Source: Brachionus manjavacas
Lineage: Eukaryota > Rotifera > Eurotatoria > Ploima > Brachionidae
Direction: 5' to 3'
NCBI GenBank assembly: GCA_019054805.1
Contig: JAHQIY010000007.1
Coordinates: forward strand, 2,981,501-3,045,500
Length of the DNA stretch: 64,000 nt
A program made the translations under genes and the position numbers. Positions 49,640-59,875 of the stretch are shown here, piece after piece; position 1 is the first letter of the stretch, and every line of letters starts with the position of its first letter. Below the pieces are notes generated by a model. The model had not been told where the DNA came from and did no database searches. It saw only the letters and a list, made by a program, of their open reading frames with translations.

Positions 49640-52600
49640 AAAAATGTACGAAGCCATTAAAAAGGATTTGTAAAATTAAAAGTAGCCAAAATTTGCCAAA
49701 AGCTGAAGTTGTAAGGCGGTTTAATTGTCTTGAATCCAAAAAATGTTCTGTCTATCCCTGGCTAGATGTTATAAAATAAGAAAAGACTTCCGAGAGAAAA
49801 AAAGAAAGTGGTAGACCTGCTAACATTGCGACAAAATTAATGGTTGCTAAACTTAGAGCCTATTTTTATATTTTTCAATAAAAACGACTGACTCGTGGTC
49901 CAGCCACCGGTCAGCCAATATTTTTTCATCACGAGTGGTTCAGGTTTCTGTCTAGGTCTGTGAGAGAGTTACAACTCTTGGTTGCAGACTTAACGAGATC
50001 AAACTCTGATAAAGAGACAAAGATAATTGAATTAGAGAATGAAATTAAAGCGATTAATGAAAAACCAAGTGCGTCTAACACAGCAACTAAAGCATTCTCG
50101 TACAGTGAACTTGTATCGGGGAATCACAAAAAAAGTGAGAAAGAAGTTGTACTACTAGCTAAGGTCCGCTCAGAACTTAATGAAATGAATAGAATTGAAC
50201 GGAACATTATTATAAGTGGACTGGTGGAGAGTGTTGGTGAAAATGAACATGAAATAGAAATGAATGAAACTAAAGCGGTAGAGGAGCTAATCGAGGAACT
50301 ACAACTAGACAAATCAAGAATAAAGAGAAGAAAGCGACTAAGGAAAAGAGGGGTTACCAACAATGATTCTTCGCACCCGAGTTTATTACTAATTGAGTTC
50401 ACCGATAGCGCGTCTCAAGCAACGGCAATTACAAACTCAACCAGACTAAAGAATAACCCGAAATTCAGTAAAATATACGTAAATTGTTATAAAACCGTCG
50501 CTGAAAGAACTGCCGAAGCACTCTTACGTCGTAAAAGAAACGAGCTCAATCAAGCCTTACCGCATACCGAGAATACTAGTGGAGGGATTCTTCGCTACGG
50601 TACAAGCGAAGGAAATAAGAGATTCTACTGGGGGATTAGGGGTGGGCGACTTGTCCAGCTCGAACCCAGAAGCATCTAAAAATTACCTAATTTCTAATCG
50701 AACTCTCAAAACTACATATCAAAATAAAAACAAAAAATTCAACAACAAAAATAATAATTTATCAAAAAATCATATGCCTACACAATTAAATAGCGTTACG
50801 AGCCTTAAGTGCTTTTACACAAATGCGACATCGCTTTCAAATAAGATGAATGACTTTCGGGCCATTATCCACAATTACTCACCGAACATAATCGGAATAA
50901 CAGAGACTTGGTTCAGCTCTAAATCGGCTAAGAATATTCAAAATTACACGTCGAATATTAAGGATCGTCAAGAAACAGTAGGAGGGGGTGTTGCTATTTA
51001 TTTTCGTGATGACCTTGATTCTTTTGAAGTAGATGATGTGAGATTATCTGAAGGTGAGCAAGTCTGGTGTCAAGTAATTGCGGGAAAGGAATCTTTACTT
51101 GTTGGTTGTATCTATAGACCACCCAACCAGGATAGAGAACTTTCACGGAAAATAAATGATTCAATAACAGTTGCAAAGACACTTGTTGACTCAAAAAGGT
51201 TTAGTGGTCTTATGGTTTTTGGCGATTTTAATCACCCGAAAGTGACATGGAATAATGAAGGTGGCACATGTGAGTCCAGATTTTCTCAGAGTTATGAGTT
51301 CCTAGAAATAATTGATAATAATTTCCTGATTCAAAGTGTGAACGAACCGAACTTTCGTAACAATATTCTCGATTTGGTTATTGTTGAGGACCCGAATCGT
51401 ATTTTCAACATAGTCACTGGCCCGTCATTGGGCTCTACAAAAAGACAGTGTCTCCATAATACCCTTTATTGGGACTATCACCTAACTAAGCAGTTAAGCG
51501 CAACTAAAAGAGTAAATCGTACAACATTTCTATTCAATAGATGTAATTATAAAGCGTTTAATAATTTTATAGTATCAATCAACTGGCAGGAAGAGTTTAT
51601 AGGTCTAGATGTCAACTGCATGTATGAATTGTTATCCAAATATTATAACGAAGCGTCAGACAAATTTATACCAAGAACCACTATGCATCGTAAGCTTAAG
51701 CATAAAGCTAAATGATGAACAAGGACCTCAAGGCATTATGAAGAACAAAATACGAATTATGGAATAAAGTAAGAGCTAGCCGGGGCAATGAGCAACTTAA
51801 AAAGCAGTACAATCGCTTGTGCAAAAAGCTTACAAAACAGATTAGTTTATCTAAACAAAACTTCGAACTTGAACTTGCAAAGAAATCCAAAGATAACCCA
51901 AAACTCTTATATTCTTATGTAAATAGACAGAGCAAATGCAAAGACGTAATCCGGGCTATCAAATGCGAGGATGGGACATTAAAAACGAACAATTTGGAAA
52001 TAGCCGAGTGTCTCAATAGTCAATTTTACAAGGTATTTAATAAACCGGAAACAAAAGATAATAATTTCAATTTCCCACCTAAATCTTCTACTCAATTCGA
52101 AATCGACGAATACATTTTTGAGCCTAGCAACGTTCTAAAAGAAATAAAAAAGTTAAATAAAAACAAAGCGCCAGGTGATGATGGTCTACATCCAAGAATC
52201 CTAAACGAATGCTCGGCCAGCTTGGCTTATCCGCTATCCAGCATCTTCAAGCAATCGTTTTTCTCAGGTATACTGCCTGATAAATGGAAGGAGGAGAATA
52301 TAAGCCCGAAATTCAAGAGTGGCCAACGCACAAACCCAGCTAATTATAGGCCTATTTCTCTGACATCAGTACCCTGCAAAGTAATGGAACGAATTATTAA
52401 AAGAGCCATGATGGATCATCTAGCAGGTAATAAACTGATTAACAACTTTCAACACGGATTTGTCAAATTTAAGTCTTGTGTAACGAACCTCATCGAATCT
52501 CTGGACATAATAACTGAAACATTAAATAGAGGATTTGCTATTGATATGGTATTTCTAGATTTGATGAAGGCTTTCGAAATGGTACCCCACTCAGGGTTGA

Positions 52601-54060
52601 TACATAAACTTAAGGCGTATGGTTTCCAAGGACGACTACTCGAATGGTTAAAATCCTTTCTTTCAAATAGGAGACAAAGGGTTGTCCTAGGAGAGTCAGC
52701 ATCAATGTGGAAGGATGTCCTCAGTGGAGTCCCCCAGGGTTCGGTTCTGGGTCCACTACTGTTCATTGTATTCATTAATGACCTTCCTGATGGTTTAAAG
52801 CATCTTTGTAAGCTTTTTGCGGACGATAGCAAGCTAATGGCTATCATAAGGAACGTTTCAGACCAAGAAAAGCTCCAAAAAGACTTGAACGAGTAACTTA
52901 AATGGACTGTGGATTGGAAAATGAAATTTAACTTCGACAAATGTAAGGTCATGCATTTTGGAAATTCTAAGATCCATCGAAACCGTGAGTACACGTTTGA
53001 AGCAGATGATAATTCGAAACAGAACACATATGTCCTCACAAACACATCGACTGAAAGAGACCTCAGCATAATACTGAAAGATAATCTCAAATGGGACGAT
53101 CACATTAAGAATGTCACTTTAAAAGCAAATAATGTCTTGGGTAGACTCAAAAGATCGTTTACTAAATGGAATGTGCAAACATTCAAAATTTTATACACAT
53201 CAAATATTTTTATACACATCACATTTATATAAGAGTGTTCCGCAACTAAGAAACAAATCATATCAAGAGAGATTAGCATCACTTAACCTGACGACATTAG
53301 AAGAAAGGAGGGAAAGAGGGGACATCATCCAACTCTACAAATTCAAAAACAACTTTAATCAAGCATGTTGGTATCATCCAATAGCCAATGTACCTGCATC
53401 TGAAAACATGGGACCTGCTGGCTCAACCAGATTATCATGGAAGAGACTATACCGGCAGTTTGTTAAAAACTGCTCACCGAGAGACAACTTCTTTTCCAAT
53501 AGAACAGTACCCCTATGGAATGAGCTACCACAAGAAGTTACGAGTGCACCAACAGTGAACGCATTTAAAAATAGATATGATGATTTCAAATCAAACTAAC
53601 ACTTTTAATTTTATCTTTATTTTTCATTTCTTGAATTTATATTTAAAACTTGTTGTTAAATCACACTACTTATCTGCCATAGCCATGTACTTGAGATACC
53701 TAGCTCCGCGGTTTAAAACCCGTTGCAGATTAACTTATAATAATAATATTTCAATCATTAATCGGGTCGTTCGCAAAGAAAGATGGCTAGAAAGTTTAAT
53801 TGCCACTATACCTATATCGGAAAGATTCTAAAGAAGTATGTAAACATCAAGAATTACTAAGAAGTATCAAGAAAAACACAAGAGATCTCATTTAAATGCT
53901 AACAAAGAGAAGGCAGCCAGACCAAAATATCGTCAGATGCTTTTAAAATATGCCAGATACGAATTTATAATTGATGATAAATCATATTTCACTCTTGGCA
54001 ACACCGCTCTGCCAGAAAATAATATTTTTTATAGCAGTAACGTTAACTGATATTATTTTT
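49640..54060 (+). mobile_element. Mariner/Tc1-like DNA transposon remnant, split by a LINE
   Basis: Upstream of the LINE (49,640-49,879) one frame reads AEVVRRFNCLESKKC, then ERKKESGRPANIATKLMVAK and LRAYF, the N-terminal DNA-binding half of a mariner-like transposase. Downstream (53,746-54,060) come RSQRKMARKFNCHYTYIGKI, KKYVNIKNY, ARPKYRQMLLKYARYEFI and IDDKSYFTLGNTALPENN, the next helix-turn-helix and the first catalytic Asp region. The remaining catalytic domain is missing, and there are stops and frame changes in both parts. The two halves are on the same strand and in the right order, so the LINE at 49,880-53,745 inserted into the transposon. Confidence 0.72.
49880..53745 (+). mobile_element. 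CR1-like LINE, ORF1 and ORF2, nearly full length
   Basis: ORF1 (49,960-50,679, 239 codons) has an N-terminal coiled coil (ELENEIKAINEK) and a nucleic-acid-binding C-terminal half (IIISGLVES, ending WGIRGGRLVQLEPRSI). ORF2 overlaps it from about 50,579. Its endonuclease shows FYTNATSLSNKM, IIGITETWF, GGGVAIYF, GCIYRPPN and VFGDFNHP. Its reverse transcriptase (51.8-52.9 kb) shows NKAPGDDGLHPRIL, NYRPISLTSVPCKVMER, FLDLMKAFEMVPHSGLI, GVPQGSVLGPLLFIVFINDL and FADDSKL. The 3' domain continues to 53,599 (ERLASLNLTTLEERRERG). Breaks in ORF2 are few: a frame change and stop near 51,712-51,740, one stop near 52,894, and a frame change with missing sequence near 53,200. The 3' end is a short (taa)n at ~53,736. 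An imperfect duplication (atatttttcaat at 49,868, atatttcaat at 53,746) flanks it. Confidence 0.88.
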
Positions 54061-54136
54061 TCAAAATCTAAGGGTTCAGTTATAATTTAAAAATAAAATT
54101 TTGAGCCTTAGTTAAATAAAAATTTTTATGATTAAA

Positions 54137-54253
54137 TTAATTTTGTGTCATTTTTATTCTAAACCCGTTATACCGCGGATCTGCTTGCACATTGTTCTGT
54201 TTTGAACCTCTTGGATTTGATCCTTGATTGGTCTTTTTGATTTGAGTGTGCAT
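54137..54253 (-). CDS. Small candidate ORF, 38 codons, unknown
   Basis: ATG at 54253, stop at 54137. The product is polar and basic (MHTQIKKTNQGSNPRGSKQ, then NNVQADPRYNGFRIKMTQN). It stands out because this 110-bp patch is far less AT-rich than its surroundings. It lies upstream of UTP25 on the opposite strand and could be a short peptide gene, a terminal exon of something unrecognised, or chance. I do not recognise a family. Confidence 0.25.
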   Translation of the reverse strand: MHTQIKKTNQGSNPRGSKQNNVQADPRYNGFRIKMTQN

Positions 54254-54830
54254 AAATTTATTTGTTAATTTTTACATTTCTTGGAAATATTATACTCAAA
54301 TAATTCAGAATAACAAATAACTAGTACGAGAAAAAAATATAAACTTAATCATATTTTTTTATATAAATAAAATAGCATAAGAGAAATTTCATGCAAATTT
54401 TCAATACAAAACGAAAAAATTGATAGAAAAAATTTAATTTAATATGTAATGGCCTAAATAATTATTTATTTATTTTTTCATTAAAAAGAAACATAAAAAT
54501 CTATTTTAAAATTTTAGAATTACAAGCTTAATAGCATTCAATATCTCAAATTGAAATAAAAAAAAAACAAAATTCTAAATAGTGAAGAGATTCTTCATGG
54601 TTCCAAACTAAAGCGGTTATTAATTGTTAAATTTTAAAAATAGTTTTTTCTAATCAACAAAATAATCATAAATAGAAAAAAAAACTAAACTAATTTAAAG
54701 AAATTTATGGCAATGAGCTTTTAAAGCATGTTTTTTTTCTATACTAATAAATGCATAGTTTTCAAAAGTTATTTTTTAATTTAAATAAAATAATTTTTTA
54801 TCTGAATTTTAAATTTACCCCAAAAAAAGT

Positions 54831-57800
54831 ATGAAACCTCAAAAATCAAACAAGATAAAATACGATAAACTAGATAATAAAGATCGAAATTTTGTAAAAG
54901 CTTTTGGCGAACTCCATCCAATAAATGACTCAGAGTAAGATGATTTTTCTTATTTAATCTTTTCAGGATTATATATTGTCTTAAAATTAAATTTTTATTA
55001 AATTTTTTGATTTAAGAACTTATAACCGTAAAGTCCAAGTGGTTTATGACAATGATTATAGCCAAAAAAATTTGAATACAAACAAAAAAAATCTGAAATT
55101 AGTTGAAGATGAAAAAGTTAAAATAACAAATCTTTATATAATTAATCTATTTTTTTAATTTTTTTTTTAGAAAGAAGAATTATCTGATGAGGATATAAAT
55201 GATGTAGTTGCTCCTTATCAGCAACTTTTGAATGATCTAATCGGTAAAGACTCATCCGATTCAAAAAAGAGAACAAAAAATGATGAGAAAACAACAAAAA
55301 AGTTAAGAAAAAATACAGCTAACCAAGATGAGATGGATACTCGGGATGAAGCTATCGAGGAGTCAAGTAGTGACGAAGAGATAGATGAAGCTAATATAAA
55401 TAGTTATTCTCAGGAAATTTTATGCAAAGATAATCTTGAATCAGAAGAAGTCATAAAAAATGGTAGATTTTTATTTTAATTTTTTTAATAAAATTTTTAA
55501 TAATTTTTTTAGATCCATTTCATATTCATTTTGAGAATAATTTGGATGAAAAAATTGTTGAAAAAATTAAAGCCAATTTTCTTGACAAAAATAAATTGAA
55601 TGAATTAAAGCAAAATATTGATGTAAATTTTAATTAAAAAAATTTGACAGACGTTTTTAATATTAATTCAAGTGGCCAGGCTTGGGTAGTTTAATATATT
55701 CACCAGTTACCAACGAAACTAAACAGAACTTGGATCCTAATAAAAATTTGAAACAATTATTCGTAAGATTTTTTCTTTAATTAATTAATAATAAGGCTTT
55801 ATTTAGTAAAAAAACTCATCTATCTGTAAATTCTTTTGAAATAAATTGAAAAAAAAGAAAGGGAAGGGAATGGATTTAAAATATATTTTCTTCTAGTAAT
55901 AAAAAAATTAATTAATGTTTTTTATTAACTATCTTTCATGAATGCTAAAACAATTATGATTTACTATTAAAAAGATTAAACAACGCATCCTTGAGCGATT
56001 GAATGATTCTGCCGAAGAGATTGTTTTGAAGCACTTAAACAATGAACAAGAAGTAACGATTGAAAACTCTGAATTTAAATTGGATCTAAAACAAAGTGAA
56101 ATATTAAATATTATATCGAATTATGGTGATCTATACCATTCTGACGTCGATGTGCACACAGATTATAAAATAAAATTTATCTATGCTCTACATGCTTTAA
56201 ATCATGCCCTTAAGTAAAAAAATTAAATTATTAAAAATATCTTGATTAAAATATTATTTAAGAACAAGAAGCCGTATAATAGCTCACAATGATAAATTAA
56301 AACAAAATAAATCAAATAAAGATTTGGAATACAGAGATCAGGGTTTAACTCGTCCTAAAGTGTTGATTATTGTTCCATATAGAAAATTCGCTTTAAAATT
56401 AATAAAAATCATCATTAGACTTTTGATGAATAAAAGTGAAGAGCATGTTTCTAATAAAAAGCGATTTTTTGACTCATTTGGTCCTGACGTAGATGATGAT
56501 AAAACAGGCTCGAAAAAAGATGAAAACGAAGAAAAAAGTCTCTATCATGATGAAGACTATGATTTTTTGTTTACTGGAAATTGCGATGATCACTTCAAAA
56601 TAGGTTTATCCGTATCGAAAAAATCATTAAAATTGTTCACAGAATTTTATTCATCAGACATAATAATTGCGTCACCTTTGGGCCTCAAGTCTGTCATTGG
56701 AGCTGATGGGTAATTAATTTAAAAAGTAAAATGGATTTTAAAGTTTTTACTAAATTTCATTTAGAGGGAATCAAGATCATGATTTTTTATCTTCAATAGA
56801 GCTTCTAATTTTGGATAATGCGGATGTTTTATTGATGCAAAATTGGGAACATGTTGTTTCCGTTTTTGATAACTTGCATTTACAACCAAAAAAAAGCCAT
56901 GACACCGACTTTTCAAGAGTTCGTTCTTGGCTATTAGATGGCCATGCTCGTTTGTACAGACAAACACTTATATTTAGCAGAATACCAGCACCCCAAATTA
57001 ACAACATTTTTAATAAATACTGTACGAATTTTAGCGGAAAATATCAAATTGATTTATTCAAAAATCCAAAATACCAATTGGGAACCATTTGTAAAATTGG
57101 TTTTCAACTAGCTCAAGTTTTTAACAAAATAGATTGTGACTCACTAGTTGATCTTCCAGAACAAAGATTTAATTTTTTTACAGAAAAGGTATTTATTAAA
57201 AAATGAAGTTAAGTACAAAAAAATAAATAACATTCAAACTTTTTTCTTTAAGCCTAAAAACATTTTGGAAAAATTTATGTAAAAAGTATCCAATATTTTC
57301 TATAGATATTTGAGCAGTATTTAATTTTTGAGAGATTTTGTAAAGACCTTTAAGTGCTGGTTTTAGGCTTAAATAAAAAAATTATAAGTCTTTTAAATTT
57401 TACTCTATTTTTGTACTAGAATTATCTTGTTATAAATTTTATCTAATCAAGTTTTTTTTTTGCTTAGATTTTGCCGAAATTTAAAGATGAAATGATGTCA
57501 CATACTTTAATATTTGTAGCTTCCTATTTTGACTTTGTTAAATTGAGAAACTATTTTAAGAAAACTGACGTTAGCTTTATGAATATATCTGAGTATGAAT
57601 ATATTTTTTTAATTTTTAATTTATTAAAAATGAAATTATTTAAATTTAGATATTCGGATCAAAAAAGTGTAGAAAAATCCAGATATTTTTTTTTTCATGG
57701 CAAAGTACATTTCATGTTGTTGACTGAGAGATTTTACTTTTACAAGAGATATAAAATTCGAGGTATCAACCATTTAATATTCTATGATCTGCCAAACTAT

Positions 57801-57995
57801 GCGGAATATTACAGTAGCTTTTGTAACTTTCTTCCTGATCCAAAGCGATTTAAAAATGGTCAACTCGAAACGTTTTCGAGCACTGTACTCTACTCTCAAT
57901 TTGATGCACAAAAATTATGTGCCATTGTTGGTTATCAGCGTGCAACTCATATGATCAATTCAGATAAATCTGTGCACATGTTCATGACCGAATAA
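54831..57995 (+). CDS. UTP25: UTP25 / digestive organ expansion factor homologue (small-subunit processome)
   Basis: Nucleolar factor of the small-subunit processome needed for early pre-18S rRNA cleavage. It is DEAD-helicase-like in fold, without an obvious working ATPase motif. Exons: 54831-54934, 55017-55116, 55171-55462, 55513-55622, 55673-55762, 55975-56213, 56263-56709, 56765-57188, 57468-57592, 57650-57995. They total 2,277 nt: 758 codons and a stop, all in phase, close to the ~756 residues of the human protein. The N-terminal third is acidic and Lys-rich (EESSSDEEIDEANINSYS). Family landmarks follow in order: DPFHIHFE, WPGLGSL, YALHALNHALK, DQGLTRPKVLIIVPYR, FTGNCDDHFKIGLSVS, SSDIIIASPLGLKSVIGADG, LLILDNADVLLMQNWEHV, FSRVRSWLL, YRQTLIFSR, RFNFFTEKILPKFKDEMMSH and TERFYFYKRYKIRGINHLIF. 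The start is the first ATG, and an in-frame continuation to the next exon supports it. A possible AATAAA signal overlaps the stop codon. Confidence 0.95.
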
Positions 57996-58452
57996 ACAAA
58001 ATTTATTTTAAAAAATAAAAAATTTAAAATTTTTTTTTTTCTTTTATTCGATTTAATGGAAAAAATTGATTAGTTTTAAATTGCTTAAAAATAAAATTTT
58101 AAGACTAGAATTTTCCAGAAATTTATTTTTGAATAACGTTACCTTTGATTTTCTAAAATCAACTTCAATTTGACATAAATACTTTTGAATTTATTAAAAA
58201 AGCCATCAATTCAAAAGTCATTTCTGGTGTAAATAGATATTGTTCTTTTAAGTAGAGTAATAAAAAAAGTTATTAATAATTTTACAAGAAAAAAATTACA
58301 ACTTAATCATACTTAAAAATAAAAAATAATTAAGTTGTTTTGATTTTGAAAAATTTTAGTCCAAAAAAGCGTGGTAAAGTTAAGAAAAAAATTAGATTGT
58401 AAATTCCTTCTGTTATTTCACTTTTAACTTTTTAAATAACTATATAGTAATT
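57996..58452. other. Downstream flank of UTP25, nothing recognised
   Basis: AT-rich sequence of about 450 bp up to the pogo-like element. No coding similarity. Confidence 0.5.
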
Positions 58453-59875
58453 CAGGGTTGAACCGTTAATGGGGTAAAACCATGAATTCTTCTTTGAATG
58501 ACTATAAATTTTCTTTGAAAAAAAATTTTTCTTAAAAAAAAAAAAGAATAAAAAGAACGTCTTTGATAATAAAAATGACCAATAAAAAAGAATTTTTTTT
58601 TTTTTTTATTTCATTTAAACGACTAATCTTCGCTACTTAAAAGAAAATGCCGATCCTCAAAAAAAAACTTTCTTGATAATCGGTAAAAATTTGAACAAAG
58701 AACTTAACTTAACCGATTTTCTGTTATTTTAAAATAAAATAAGTTTAAGAAAAAAATGGGGTTGGGGTTAAACCGTTAATTTCATTTATCGCAATAAATA
58801 GTGTGAATTTTCTATTTGATTGATATTTAAAAAAAAAACTTTTTAAAAATGCCGAGAAGTAACTTCCAAAAAACCCAAAAAGCTTATAGCGAAGAAACTT
58901 TACAAATAGCCATTGCCGAAATTGAAGCTAAAAAATTAAATAACCATCAAGCTTCTGTGCGCTTTAACATTCCATATTCAACACTTAACGACCGAATTAA
59001 TTAAAAGTACAAAAGACCTGCAAATGGTAAAGATGCTACCCCATGGATCCCTAAAGAATTTGAAACACTTTTAGTTGAAGTGATCAAACAATTAGCTGAT
59101 TGGGGTCATGGTATTAATTTTGCTAGCATTAGAAACTTTGATCAGACACAATTAAGTTGGGAAAAAAAACAAACCGGCCAACTTAGTTGAAGAGGCGAAA
59201 AAGTCATTGGTTCTATCTGTTCTTCAGCTTCTACAATCAGCAAATAAAGAGAAAACGTCAACAAAAAAAACGAGGATTAAAAGAAAGTAAGGTGAAGTTT
59301 TGACTGAGAATCAAGTTTTGAAACAATTAGAAGATGAAGAGGCAAAAAAGTTGAACAAAAAGAGGAAAAAAGTGACAATAATCAGTGATGAAGAAGATGA
59401 ATAAAAGTCTGAAATTGAAATAATTCCACTGAACGACCAAAAAAGTTGTTTCAAATGTAAAACAGTATTTTGAAAAGCAAAAACAAATCAAAACAAATGG
59501 ATTTCTTGTGAGAAATGTAACAATTGGTCTTGTGGGAAACGCGTTCCAAGAGGCTTTGATTTAACAATGGAATTTTTTTGTTCAAAAAAGTGTTCTAAAT
59601 AGATAAATTTTGTTTTAAAATAGGATAGATATATTTTCTTATACTTTTTTTTGTATTTTAATTGCTTGAATTTATGTAATTCACGGATATACCCCAATGT
59701 AAGCGTTGAAACGTTAATGAAAGATCTTATTTTATTTTAAATAAAGTTTTTTTTAAATTAAAGATAATATTCTTATTATTATTTTATATTTTTTTCGAAA
59801 AAAAAAATAATCTCACAACTAATTAGCGATCAAATAAAAGAATTCACCGCTTTACCCCGTTTAACTATTTGAAAA
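58453..59875 (+). mobile_element. Pogo/Tigger-like DNA transposon, internally deleted
   Basis: The left end carries gttaatggggtaaaaccatgaattctt. The right end, on the minus strand, carries gttaaacggggtaaagcggtgaattctt, giving an inverted repeat of about 30 bp. Inside, an ATG at 58,849 opens a pipsqueak-type helix-turn-helix: MPRSNFQKTQKAYSEETLQ, then LNNHQASVRFNIPYSTLNDR. The far end (59,200-59,600) encodes a lysine-rich, acidic stretch (GEVLTENQVLKQLEDEEAKK) and a PHD-like zinc cluster: CFKCKTVF, WISCEKCNNWSCGKRVPRGF, FFCSKKC. Both ends match the usual architecture of pogo-like transposases. The DDE catalytic core is missing between them, and a few stops are present, so it is a non-autonomous derivative. 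The exact termini are uncertain by some bases. Confidence 0.72.
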
